The notes under the pieces were generated by a model. It was not told the origin of the DNA, ran no database searches, and saw only the letters and a list, made by a program, of their open reading frames with translations. The translations under genes and the position numbers were made by a program. From the NCBI RefSeq assembly GCF_900114605.1, contig NZ_FOTP01000011.1, forward strand, positions 1 through 64,000: 64,000 nucleotides of DNA, read 5' to 3'. Origin of the DNA: Bradyrhizobium sp. NFR13 (GTDB lineage: Bacteria; Pseudomonadota; Alphaproteobacteria; Rhizobiales; Xanthobacteraceae). This document shows positions 44,191-52,547 of the stretch, in pieces (positions within the stretch are counted from its first letter, which is position 1; each line of letters begins with the position of its first letter).

Positions 44191-44694
44191 TCAGGCGGCG
44201 AGACGGCGGAATGTGCGATCGGAAAAGATCAGGGGCTGCGCAGCTTGGTTGCGAACGTTCAGCACCTCACCTGCGACGATGCGATGCGAGCCGAAATCGA
44301 ACACGCTGGCGACGCGGCAATCGAAATTGCACAGCGCGCCATCGAGCGCAGGCGCGCCGGTGAGCAGTTCTGACCAGTCACCGGCGAGAAAGCGATTGTC
44401 GCGCAGCTCAGGGATCAGTCCCGCAAAGCTGCTGGCGACACGCTCCTGCGCGTCGGACAGCACATTGGCGACGAACACGCCATTGGCGAGCAGCTTTTCG
44501 AGCCCGCGATTGTCGCGGTGAACGCTGAACACCACCGATGGCGGCTCCATCGATAGTGAGCACAGCGACGATACCGTGACGCCTGCACGCCCCGCTTCGC
44601 CATCCGTCGTCACCACCGCCACGCCCGAGGCCGTCATCCGCATGGCGTCGCGGAAGATATCGACCTCGACCAGAGGATGCGCCGATGCGCTCAC
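44191..44694 (-). CDS. Flavin reductase, small subunit of a two-component monooxygenase
   Basis: A 167-residue HpaC/RutF-type flavin:NAD(P)H reductase: MTASGVAVVTTDGEAGRAGVTVSSLCSLSMEPPSVVFSV is the family core, followed by FVANVLSDAQERVASSFAG and FDFGSHRIVAGEVLNVR. It makes free reduced flavin for the adjacent HpaB-type oxygenase. It starts with GTG inside the oxygenase stop codon (GTGA), with GGAG 7 bases upstream, so the two subunits are coupled. Confidence 0.92.
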   Translation of the reverse strand: MSASAHPLVEVDIFRDAMRMTASGVAVVTTDGEAGRAGVTVSSLCSLSMEPPSVVFSVHRDNRGLEKLLANGVFVANVLSDAQERVASSFAGLIPELRDNRFLAGDWSELLTGAPALDGALCNFDCRVASVFDFGSHRIVAGEVLNVRNQAAQPLIFSDRTFRRLAA

Positions 44695-46151
44695 GACTTC
44701 GCTCCGTCGATACGATCGGACAGACCTGCCGACTTCTTCACGAAGTCCAGCGGCCCGGCGAAATCGAAGCTGTTATAGACGGCCGCGAGATGATTGAAGT
44801 GCGGCGCCTGCGCAAACTGCACGAAGGTCAAACGATGACCTGCGTAGTCGGAATTCAGGAGGTCGCGCGCGAAAGCAAGCAGCTTGCGGCGATCATCGGC
44901 CTGCCACTGATCGTTCAGCGAATAGAACTTGTTCAGCCACTTTCCGCTGCCTTCAGCCTCGAACGCGTCAGCATTCGGCGTAATGCAGATCTGGCCGCCG
45001 CAGAGTTCCCGGGCGATATGCATCATTGCCGGAAGCTGCGAACAGGCGAACACGCGGCCGGCATAGAGCATCGACTGCTGCGGCATCAGAAGGCCGCCGG
45101 GGCTCTTCTCCGCCATGGCGATGGAGGCCGTGAGATGCGCGTTGATGCCTTCGCGGTAGCAGACGAGATCGGCCAGCTTCTCGCGCACCGACTGCAGCTT
45201 GTCGAGACCGGTCTGCTTGGCGTTCCACATGGCCGCACCGATCATCATGTCGGCGGTGTAGAGCAGACGCAGTACATAAGGGAATGCCGAATAGCGATGC
45301 AGCGTCGAACGCACGAACTGTGCAGCGCGGGTATGGCGATAGAAGAACACGTCTTCCCACGGGATCAGCACGTCGTCGAACACCACCAGCGCCTCGACCT
45401 CATCGAAGCGATTGGCGAGCGGATAATCCTTGGCGTTGGCGCTGCTGCGATTGGCGAAGCCACCGCGGCAGATGTGTTTCACGCCCGGCGCGCCCATCTT
45501 GACGATGCAGCCGACCGCGTAATCAGAGAGCTTCTCGTTGGCCCAGGCGCCGACGGTCGGCTTCAGATAGGCCTGATCGGCATAGGCCGCGGCGGTCTCA
45601 TATTTCGCGCCACGAATGATGATGCCGGCATCGGTCTCACGCGTGACGTGAACCATGAGATCCGGATCCTGCTGCTGCGGCGGCAGCGAGCGATCGCCCT
45701 TCGGATCGGTGTTGGCGGAGACGTGGAAGATGTCTTTCTCGATCACGGCACGGATGTGATGATCGATATTGGCGGCAAAGCGTGGATCGATCTCCGCCAG
45801 TACATCGCGGCCGTCGGTCAGCGACCACATCTCGCCGATGGTCTCGTCACCAACACGGGTAACGACGCCGCCAATGTCCTTCATCACGTGATCGACGGCC
45901 TTGATCTTGTCGTGCCAGTCCTTCTGCTCCGTCGGCGGCTTGTAGAAGACCGAATGTGTCTCGTTGTCTTCAACGTAAGTGAGGTCAGCGGCGTAACGCT
46001 CTTCACGCGCCATGTCATACATACGGGCCTTGACGTCGATGATCGGCTTCAGCGCCGGGTGCGTGGTCACGTCCTTGACGCGCTCGCCATCGATCCAGAC
46101 CTCGCGACCATCGCGAATGCCCTGTTTGTATTCTTCACCCGTGCGGATCAT
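44691..46151 (-). CDS. HpaB-family flavin-dependent monooxygenase, oxygenase subunit
   Basis: A 486-residue protein of the 4-hydroxyphenylacetate 3-hydroxylase family, which uses free FADH2 and O2 to hydroxylate a phenol-like ring. Signs: N-terminal RTGEEYKQGIRDGREVWIDGERVKDVTTHPA, then TDPKGDRSLPP, DPDLMVHVTRETDAGIIIRGAK and FDDVLIPWEDVFFYR. It lacks the Cys/His set of 4-hydroxybutyryl-CoA dehydratases, the other branch of the family. The operon with reductase and Rid recalls the Rut pyrimidine pathway, but the oxygenase is of a different family. Substrate unknown. Confidence 0.88.
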   Translation of the reverse strand: MIRTGEEYKQGIRDGREVWIDGERVKDVTTHPALKPIIDVKARMYDMAREERYAADLTYVEDNETHSVFYKPPTEQKDWHDKIKAVDHVMKDIGGVVTRVGDETIGEMWSLTDGRDVLAEIDPRFAANIDHHIRAVIEKDIFHVSANTDPKGDRSLPPQQQDPDLMVHVTRETDAGIIIRGAKYETAAAYADQAYLKPTVGAWANEKLSDYAVGCIVKMGAPGVKHICRGGFANRSSANAKDYPLANRFDEVEALVVFDDVLIPWEDVFFYRHTRAAQFVRSTLHRYSAFPYVLRLLYTADMMIGAAMWNAKQTGLDKLQSVREKLADLVCYREGINAHLTASIAMAEKSPGGLLMPQQSMLYAGRVFACSQLPAMMHIARELCGGQICITPNADAFEAEGSGKWLNKFYSLNDQWQADDRRKLLAFARDLLNSDYAGHRLTFVQFAQAPHFNHLAAVYNSFDFAGPLDFVKKSAGLSDRIDGAKS

Positions 46152-46197
46152 TGATCGGCTCCTGTTCGACTGGACGACAGGGTGCCGAAGGGCCTAT

Positions 46198-46218
46198 CAT
46201 AAGGAAAATATTTTTATG
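46198..46218. promoter_or_regulatory. LysR-type regulator box
   Basis: CATAA (46198-46202), 11 bases, then TTATG (46214-46218) make a perfect inverted repeat of the T-N11-A class. It lies in the 91-bp gap between the divergent HpaB-type and LysR genes, 25 bases from the LysR start. Confidence 0.65.
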
Positions 46219-46242
46219 TTTGGAGATGCATAGGAAAACACG

Positions 46243-47190
46243 ATGAGGTTCTCGCTCCGGGCCCTGCGTTATGTGGTTGAGACGGCAGATGCGGGCAGCG
46301 TGACGGAAGCCGCCAAGCGCCTGAACGTATCGCAGCCCTCGATTTCGGCCGCCCTCAGCCAGCTGGAGGCTGAACTCGGCGTCCAGATCTTCATTCGCCA
46401 TCTCGCCAAGGGCGTGACCCTCTCCCCCGCCGGCCAGCGGCTGGTAAACGACGCGAGACTGCTGCTCGCGCATGCGCGCGATTTTGCCCAGAGCGCCCAG
46501 TCGCTTGGCAGCACGCTGCACGGCGAGATCGTGGTCGGCAGCTTCTCGACGCTCGCCACGCGCTTCATGCCGGGACTGCTGTCCGGCTTTCGCGAGCGCC
46601 AGCCGGGCATCTCGGTGAAGCTGGAGGAAGGCGACCAGCAGGAAATCATCGACGGTCTGGTCTCCGGACGGACCGAACTCGCGCTCTCCTACTCCTTCGC
46701 TGTTCCCGACGAGATCGTCGGTGAGAAATTCTGCGAGCTGCCGCCCTATATCGTGCTGTCGGCAGATCACCCTCTGGCAAACCGGGCATCGATCAGCCTG
46801 ACCGAAATGCGCGACGAACCATTCATCCTGCTGGATCTGCCGCATTCGCGCGACTATTTCGCCAGCCTGTTTACGGCATCCGGCATCGAGCCGCGCATTT
46901 CCTTCCGGACCCGGTCATTCGAGCTGATCCGCGGACTGATCGGAAATGGCCAAGGATACTCGATCCACAATGCCGTGCCGCGCACCACCATCGGCTATGA
47001 CGGCAGTCGCGTCGCCGTGGTGCCGATCACCGAAAAATTGCCGGCAACGCATGTCATGGCGCTGCGTCTGAAGCGCCACGCGTTACGACCGGCGGTACAG
47101 ACATTCGCCGATTTCGCGCGCGACGCCTTTGCCGTTGGCGGCCAGTTCGCGCCGGGCTCAATAGCCCCGGCGCGGATCGACGCGGCTTAG
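46243..47190 (+). CDS. LysR-family transcriptional regulator
   Basis: A 315-residue LTTR. The winged helix-turn-helix is at residues 15-45 (SVTEAAKRLNVSQPSISAAL), followed by the linker helix and an effector-binding domain (HGEIVVGSFSTLATRFMPGLL; FCELPPYIVLSADHPLA). It is divergent from the monooxygenase operon and presumably activates it when the pathway substrate or product binds. Its last 33 bp overlap the convergent hydroxyacid dehydrogenase gene. AGGAAA precedes the ATG. Confidence 0.92.
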   Translation: MRFSLRALRYVVETADAGSVTEAAKRLNVSQPSISAALSQLEAELGVQIFIRHLAKGVTLSPAGQRLVNDARLLLAHARDFAQSAQSLGSTLHGEIVVGSFSTLATRFMPGLLSGFRERQPGISVKLEEGDQQEIIDGLVSGRTELALSYSFAVPDEIVGEKFCELPPYIVLSADHPLANRASISLTEMRDEPFILLDLPHSRDYFASLFTASGIEPRISFRTRSFELIRGLIGNGQGYSIHNAVPRTTIGYDGSRVAVVPITEKLPATHVMALRLKRHALRPAVQTFADFARDAFAVGGQFAPGSIAPARIDAA

Positions 47191-48087
47191 CAGTTCCTGG
47201 CCGGCGCGCAGCCGGCGCACATTCTCGCCGATCTGTTGCGCAGCCGACCCCGGTAGCGCGACCGATGCCAAATGCGGCGTGATCAGCACATTGTCCCTCG
47301 CCCAGAGCGGACTCTCGGGCGACAGTGGTTCGGAGGCAAACACGTCCAGCGTGGCCTCCGCGATATGCCCGGAGCGCAGCGCCGCGATCAAAGCCGGCTC
47401 ATCGACGATGCTGCCGCGAGAAACATTGATGAAGACCGCACCGCGCTTCGTCAGCGCCAGGCGCTCGGCATTCAGCAGCCCGCCTGTTTGCGGGGTCTGG
47501 GGCAACATGCAGACAATAATGTCGCTATCGCCCAGGATATCCGGCAAGGCGGACAGACCGGCAGAGGTCTCGATTCCCTCCACCGACTTCAGCGTGTTGG
47601 ACCAGCCGCGCACGCGATAACCTTGCCGGGCGCATTCGAGCGCCGCGGTCAGTCCGAGTTCGCCAAGACCCAGAATGCCGACGGTGATGGTCTCGGGATC
47701 GCGCGGGTGAATATAGTGCCAGCGGCGTTCGCGCTGGGCGCGCTCGAAGGCCGGAATGTCGCGTGCGTGCCGTGTCACCGCGAACAACACATAGCCAGCC
47801 ATCATCCGCGCCATCTTCGGATCGGACAGGCGCGTGATCGGAACCTCCGGCAAGTCGTCACGCCCGACCAGCGCATCGACACCGGCGCCGAGATTAACGA
47901 CGAGGCCAAGATTTGGATAGCGCGCAAAGAAACCATGCGGCGGCTTCCAGACAAGCGCCTGCCGTACACGGGTCGGATCGGTGATATCATCTGCCTGCCG
48001 CAGATCGATCCCCTCCACGGCCAGCGCCGCGCGCCACGTCTCGAAGTCATCGAAGGCACTGTGGAACGCCATCACCTCCGACGTCAT
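47158..48087 (-). CDS. D-2-hydroxyacid dehydrogenase (GhrA-like)
   Basis: A 309-residue NAD(P)-dependent dehydrogenase of the glyoxylate/hydroxypyruvate reductase A type. Rossmann motif GILGLGELGLTAA, then CMLPQTPQTGGLLNAERLA, NVSRGSIVDEPALIAAL (catalytic Arg), LDVFASEPL (Glu) and LITPHLASVA (His). It reduces 2-oxoacids such as glyoxylate or hydroxypyruvate. It overlaps the AroQ-like gene upstream by 4 bp, so the pair is coupled; in this setting it may handle a 2-oxoacid released by ring or chain cleavage. Confidence 0.9.
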   Translation of the reverse strand: MTSEVMAFHSAFDDFETWRAALAVEGIDLRQADDITDPTRVRQALVWKPPHGFFARYPNLGLVVNLGAGVDALVGRDDLPEVPITRLSDPKMARMMAGYVLFAVTRHARDIPAFERAQRERRWHYIHPRDPETITVGILGLGELGLTAALECARQGYRVRGWSNTLKSVEGIETSAGLSALPDILGDSDIIVCMLPQTPQTGGLLNAERLALTKRGAVFINVSRGSIVDEPALIAALRSGHIAEATLDVFASEPLSPESPLWARDNVLITPHLASVALPGSAAQQIGENVRRLRAGQELLSRVDPRRGY

Positions 48088-48539
48088 TGCGCGGCCTTTT
48101 CGGCGATCAGACGCGACACCGCTGTCAGCGCCAGTTCGTAGCCGAGCGCGCCGAGCCCGGCGATCACGCCGGTCGCCGCGCGTGACACATAGGAGTGATG
48201 GCGGAACGGCTCGCGCTTCCAGATATTGCTCATATGCGCCTCGATGATCGGGCCCTCGAAAGCGAGCAACGCATCGAGGATGGGGACCGACGAGTAAGTG
48301 AGACCGGCTGCATTGATGACAATCCCCCCGGCATTCTCCCGCGCCTCCTGAATCCAGTCGACCAGAACGCCTTCATGATTGGACTGGCGGAAGTCGATCG
48401 TCAGGCCGAGCGAAGCCGCGTGGTCTTCACAGCGCTTCTTGATCGAGACGAAACTTTCGCGGCCATAGGTGCCGCTTTTGTCCAGCCCATAAAGATTGGC
48501 GTTGGGACCATTGAGAAAATAGACAACTGGAGACGTCAT
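48084..48539 (-). CDS. AroQ-like protein (type II dehydroquinase fold) with altered active site
   Basis: A 151-residue protein plainly of the type II 3-dehydroquinase family: YFLNGPNANLYG, RQSNHEGVLVDWI, GGIVINAAGLTYSSVPILDAL, AHMSNIWKREPFRHHSY and ATGVIAGLGALGYELAL. Yet the lid loop reads LDKSGTYG where GTREPxxYG is normal, so the catalytic Arg is Asp20. The His of THTS is Tyr82. Tyr25, Asn76 and His102 are kept. It therefore probably catalyses something other than dehydroquinate dehydration. No shikimate genes are near; it is coupled to a hydroxyacid dehydrogenase. Confidence 0.85.
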   Translation of the reverse strand: MTSPVVYFLNGPNANLYGLDKSGTYGRESFVSIKKRCEDHAASLGLTIDFRQSNHEGVLVDWIQEARENAGGIVINAAGLTYSSVPILDALLAFEGPIIEAHMSNIWKREPFRHHSYVSRAATGVIAGLGALGYELALTAVSRLIAEKAAQ

Positions 48540-49403
48540 GGCCGCGCTTTCATGTGTCTGGAGAGCAATCGGGTATTCTCGAGAGGCAAGACCGGACCGG
48601 GAGAAAATACCAACGAACAAGCGAAGTCGGATGATCCCGGATGCTCAACCTTTCGCCAACAGGGCGCATGCAGCTCCGCATCGACGCAGCGCATCCGCAA
48701 ATTGAACCTTAGAGAGACCTGCTTCATTGCAGAAATCAAAAGAACCTATGCGGTTCGACGGATTTCAGTATGGTTCAGGGGTTGCTGTTGCCGCAGGCGG
48801 AAGCCCGGAGGCCGTGCAGTCCGTCGCCCGGTAAAAAATGAGCGAGGCGACCAATCGAAAGAAACCGGCCGGAAAAGTCGGTCCGGGCTACATGCGGTGC
48901 ACGGTCGGCATCCGGCTAGTGCATTGGTGCGTGTTTCAAGGAATCCCTGATTTCACGCCAGATGTTCACACACCAGGTTCTCGCTCTGTGGGTCAACACG
49001 TTTCTCAAGCTTCACTCTCGCTACCGCTCTATCTCCTTAGAGTGGCGAGCAAGAGTTGTGCCAACAACAATACTAAGAGAGCGGTGGCAGGTGTAAACTA
49101 ACGTGACAGCCCGCCTCCACCAGTGGCCCGCGTTTCTATTAGTCGTCCAGCATGCCGCGGTACTGAGCGGCACTGTTCGAATTATAGCTGCTTTGCCTTT
49201 TCGATCACGCTGGTCATCCAACTGCGCGAGGGTGGATCGCCGTTGCCACCGCTGTAAGCGGCCCCCCGGCTTTGCGCAGGTTGCCTCGGCGATCTGCAAG
49301 CATCTGACAGATCGACTGTATTTTAACCTATTCAATCTACAGTTGACCAAAGACTCGTCAGAAGTTGAGTAGTTCGGCGCGACGCCGCCAGACGGAACAA
49401 GAC
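48540..49403. other. 864-bp gap without a convincing gene
   Basis: GC is lower here than in flanking genes. Frames of 60-110 codons exist on both strands but lack ribosome sites and recognisable domains. It should hold the promoters of the AroQ-like operon and of the chemotaxis gene. A short inverted repeat, CCGCTCT / AGAGCGG, lies at about 49023-49085. I see no RNA gene or repeat family. Confidence 0.4.
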
Positions 49404-51371
49404 ATGCTTGCCAATCTGAGCCTGAAGGCCCGCATTACAGCAGCACTCGCAGCGTCTGCGGCAGCAACCGCCCTCGCCGTGCTTTTCGGGGCCATGTGGA
49501 TCATCGGTGGCATCGTCGATCGGGCCGATCGCAGTGAACTACAGGGCAATTACGATGCCCTGCAATCGCGATTGATGCAGGAATCCCGCCGGGCGGCGGC
49601 CATGAGCGCGGTGGTCGCAACTATTCCAGCGGTGCAGGACGCGGTCGCACGTAACGATCGCGAGGCGCTGCTGCAGTTGTTCGGACCGGGCTTTGCCCAG
49701 CTCAAGTCGGACTACGGCGTCGACCAGTTTCAATTCCATACGCCCGCAGGCTTGTCCCAGTTTCGTGTCCATCAGCCCGCCAAATTCGGCGACGACCTGA
49801 CCGGCTTCCGCAAGACGGTGGTCGTGGCCAACGCGACGATGAAACCCGTCGTGGGCCTGGAAGGCGGCGTCGCCGGCCTCGGCATCCGCGGTGTCGTGCC
49901 GGTTGCACAGAAAGGCAAACATCTTGGCACCGTCGAGTTCGGGCTGACGTTCGGACAGGGCTTCTTCGACGAGTTCAAGCGCGCGCGCAACGTCGATGTC
50001 GCGTTCTATCTCGCCGGAAACGAAGGCTTCAAGACATTCGGCGGCACGCTGGGCAACACGAGTTTCTTCGATGCCGACGCCTATCGCAGCGCGACGAATG
50101 GCAGTTTCATCGTCCGGCAGGGCGAGATGAAGACGACACCGGTCGTCGCCTTGCTGGGTCCGATCAAGGATTTCTCGGGTCAGTCCATCGGCGCCGTCGA
50201 GATCGTCATGGACAACAGCGAATATGCGGCGTCCATCGCGCATGCGCGTCTGCTGGCCGCCGGCATCGCAGCGATCTGTCTGGTGCTGGCTGTCGCCGGC
50301 GGCCTTCTGATTGCCCGCGGCATTTCGCGGCCAATTCTTGCTATCACGCAGGCGATGCGCGAACTCGCCGAAGGAAATCTGTCGGTTGTCCTGCCGCAAC
50401 ATCGCGGCAAGGACGAAGTCGGCCAGATGGCGCAGGCGGTCGAGGTCTTCAAGCAGAACGCCATCCGGGTGAGCCGTATCCAGGCCGATCAGGACGAAAG
50501 CAACGAGAGGGCGGAGCAGGAAAAGCGCGCCATCTTCGCCTCGCTCGCCGACAAGTTCGAGGGCAATGTCCGCAAGGTCGTCGACCACGTCTCATCGGCC
50601 GCAGCAGAGATGCAGAACACGGCGCAGTCGATGTCGTCGGTGGTCGAACAGTGCCGGGCACAGTCCGACGAAGTCTCCGGCGCGTCATTGTCGGCCTCCG
50701 ACAATGTGCAGACCGTCGCTGCGGCATCCGAAGAACTGTCGTCCTCGATCGGCGAGATCAACCGGCAACTGGCGCAATCCTCCGCTGCGGTCGGAAAGGC
50801 CGCCGACAGTGGACGGCGCTCGAATGCGCGCATGCAGAGTCTGGCCGCAGCGGCCCAGAAGATCGGCGAAGTCGTCGCGCTGATCAATCACATCGCCAGC
50901 CAGACCAATCTTCTGGCGCTGAATGCTACGATCGAGTCGGCGCGCGCCGGGGAAGCCGGCAAAGGGTTTGCCGTCGTGGCCGGTGAAGTCAAATCGCTGG
51001 CGACCCAGACCGCCAAGGCCACCGAGGATATCCGCGCCCAGATCGCGTCGATCCAGAACGAGACCAATGCCGCCGTTGACGAGATTCAGGCCGTCTGCTC
51101 CACCATCGACGAAGTCGACAAGATTTCATCGGCCATCGCCGCAGCCATTGAAGAACAGGGTGCCGCAACCCAGGAGATTGCCCGCAACGTCAATCAGGCA
51201 GCGGCGCGTACCGACGACGTATCTCGCAATATCTCCAGCGTGACATCAGGCATTTCCACGACCGGCTCCGCCGCGCAAGAGGTGCTGGGCTCGGCGACAA
51301 AACTCGCATCGCAATCGGAAGTGCTGCGCAACGAAGTCGACCGCTTCCTGGCGAGCATCAGGGCCGCTTAA
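49404..51371 (+). CDS. Methyl-accepting chemotaxis protein (Cache-type sensor)
   Basis: A 655-residue chemoreceptor. Membrane helix 1 is at about residues 10-37; a periplasmic Cache-like domain follows ([27 protein letters not shown] is typical of dCache_3). Helix 2 (residues 287-310) leads to a HAMP domain ([25 protein letters not shown]). The signalling tip is [40 protein letters not shown]. It relays a periplasmic chemical signal to CheA. The ligand cannot be read, but it stands between the catabolic and sox regions. It has no C-terminal CheR-binding pentapeptide. Confidence 0.92.
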   Translation: MLANLSLKARITAALAASAAATALAVLFGAMWIIGGIVDRADRSELQGNYDALQSRLMQESRRAAAMSAVVATIPAVQDAVARNDREALLQLFGPGFAQLKSDYGVDQFQFHTPAGLSQFRVHQPAKFGDDLTGFRKTVVVANATMKPVVGLEGGVAGLGIRGVVPVAQKGKHLGTVEFGLTFGQGFFDEFKRARNVDVAFYLAGNEGFKTFGGTLGNTSFFDADAYRSATNGSFIVRQGEMKTTPVVALLGPIKDFSGQSIGAVEIVMDNSEYAASIAHARLLAAGIAAICLVLAVAGGLLIARGISRPILAITQAMRELAEGNLSVVLPQHRGKDEVGQMAQAVEVFKQNAIRVSRIQADQDESNERAEQEKRAIFASLADKFEGNVRKVVDHVSSAAAEMQNTAQSMSSVVEQCRAQSDEVSGASLSASDNVQTVAAASEELSSSIGEINRQLAQSSAAVGKAADSGRRSNARMQSLAAAAQKIGEVVALINHIASQTNLLALNATIESARAGEAGKGFAVVAGEVKSLATQTAKATEDIRAQIASIQNETNAAVDEIQAVCSTIDEVDKISSAIAAAIEEQGAATQEIARNVNQAAARTDDVSRNISSVTSGISTTGSAAQEVLGSATKLASQSEVLRNEVDRFLASIRAA

Positions 51372-51385
51372 GAAGTGACAGCGCT

Positions 51386-51775
51386 TTAGCTGCCCTTCTT
51401 GCCGTCCGCCGCGAACTGCTTCAGGAACGCGGTGAGATCCTTGATCTCCTGCTCGTTCTTGATGCCGGCAAAGCTCATCTTGGTACCGGGGATCTTGCCC
51501 TTCGGGTCCTTGATGTAGTCGGTGAACACCGCATCGTCCCAGGTCAGGCCGGAATTCTTGTTGGCGTCGGAATAATTATAGCCCGCGACGGTGCCGGACT
51601 TGCGCCCGAACAGCCCGTTCAGGATCGGCCCCACGGTGTTGTTCGCGGTCTCGCCGACCTGATGACAGGCGCGGCACTTGTTGAAGGACTTCTCCCCGGC
51701 GGCAACATCCTGCGCCATGGCATCGATGGTCAGCACGATCATCGAGACAGCAAGCAGCGAAGAACGAAACATCAT
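51386..51775 (-). CDS. Class I cytochrome c (c550-like)
   Basis: A 129-residue periplasmic cytochrome: signal peptide to about residue 22 (IDAMAQ), heme site CRACH (Cys34, Cys37, His38) and Met100 (PGTKMSF) as likely sixth ligand. GYNYSDANKNSGLTWDD is typical of mitochondrial-type c. It lies 70 bp downstream of soxD on the same strand, so it is a good candidate for the electron acceptor of the Sox system. GAGG precedes the ATG at 51775. Confidence 0.88.
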   Translation of the reverse strand: MMFRSSLLAVSMIVLTIDAMAQDVAAGEKSFNKCRACHQVGETANNTVGPILNGLFGRKSGTVAGYNYSDANKNSGLTWDDAVFTDYIKDPKGKIPGTKMSFAGIKNEQEIKDLTAFLKQFAADGKKGS

Positions 51776-51845
51776 TCGGGTCAAACCTCGATTGGGATGA
51801 ATGTTATGGCGTGGGCGGCTGCGCGCGGAGGATTGCAGCTGCGTG

Positions 51846-52547
51846 TTACTCGACCTTGGGCCCCGACTTGCCGTCAGGCGTAACGTCGATGGACATGGCC
51901 CGTCCGGTCACCTTCGGCACCGGGCGGCAATCCTTCATGCATGGATTCTTGTTCCAGAACTGCTTCTCGGACGTCTCGCGATCGTCTTCGAAAAATGCCG
52001 CAGCGTTCGGCATCTTGATGGACGTGAAGTTCTTCTCGTTGAGTTCGAATTTCTCGTCCTTGACGATGTCGTTCATGCTCAGGATGTAAGCCGTCAGCGC
52101 ATAGATTTCGTCATTGGTCAGCGACTGCGCATTGCCATAGGGCATCGCGCGCTTGATGTAGTCGAACACGGTGGAGAGATCAGGCCAGAACGAACCGACG
52201 GTCTTGTCCGGCCGGTCTGCCTTCAATGTCCCGGCGCCGCCGGCCAGCACCGGCCAGCGGCCGACGCCCTGTCCGAATTCGCCGTGACAGGACGCGCACT
52301 TCTCCTGAAACAGATCGTCGCCCTGCTTCACAGTGCCCTTGCCGACCGGAAGACCGCGCCCGTCCGGCCGCACATCGGTGTCCCAGGCCGCGATTTCCTC
52401 AGCGGTGGCCGCCCGGCCGAGCCCGAGCTTCGCGGAGGGCTTGGTGACGTCGCGGCCCGCCATCTGCTGGGCAGCGCTTGGCCCAGTCATGCCGCCGAGC
52501 AGACATGCCGCCAGCACCAGTGTCAGGGCGTTAGCCGATTTCGACAT
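51846..52547 (-). CDS. soxD: SoxD, c-type cytochrome subunit of sulfane dehydrogenase
   Basis: A 233-residue periplasmic cytochrome with signal peptide (to about residue 27) and one heme site CASCH (Cys84, Cys87, His88). Sequence TKPSAKLGLGRAATAEEIAAWDTDVRPDGRGLP is typical of SoxD N-termini. It takes electrons from SoxC during oxidation of SoxY-bound sulfane sulfur. This is the single-heme form; Paracoccus SoxD has two. Its start overlaps soxC by 17 bp. Confidence 0.92.
   Translation of the reverse strand: MSKSANALTLVLAACLLGGMTGPSAAQQMAGRDVTKPSAKLGLGRAATAEEIAAWDTDVRPDGRGLPVGKGTVKQGDDLFQEKCASCHGEFGQGVGRWPVLAGGAGTLKADRPDKTVGSFWPDLSTVFDYIKRAMPYGNAQSLTNDEIYALTAYILSMNDIVKDEKFELNEKNFTSIKMPNAAAFFEDDRETSEKQFWNKNPCMKDCRPVPKVTGRAMSIDVTPDGKSGPKVE

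Noticed and set aside
44691-46151. 4-hydroxybutyryl-CoA dehydratase as identity of the HpaB-family gene
   Set aside because: The Cys/His ligands for the iron-sulfur cluster of that branch are not seen, and a flavin reductase is coupled to the gene.
44685-46154. 489-codon plus-strand frame opposite the HpaB-type gene
   Set aside because: A shadow frame caused by high-GC codon bias; no domain, no ribosome site.
48838-49101. 87-codon plus-strand frame before the chemotaxis gene
   Set aside because: No ribosome site, no hydrophobic or domain pattern, and low-GC gap sequence; judged non-coding.
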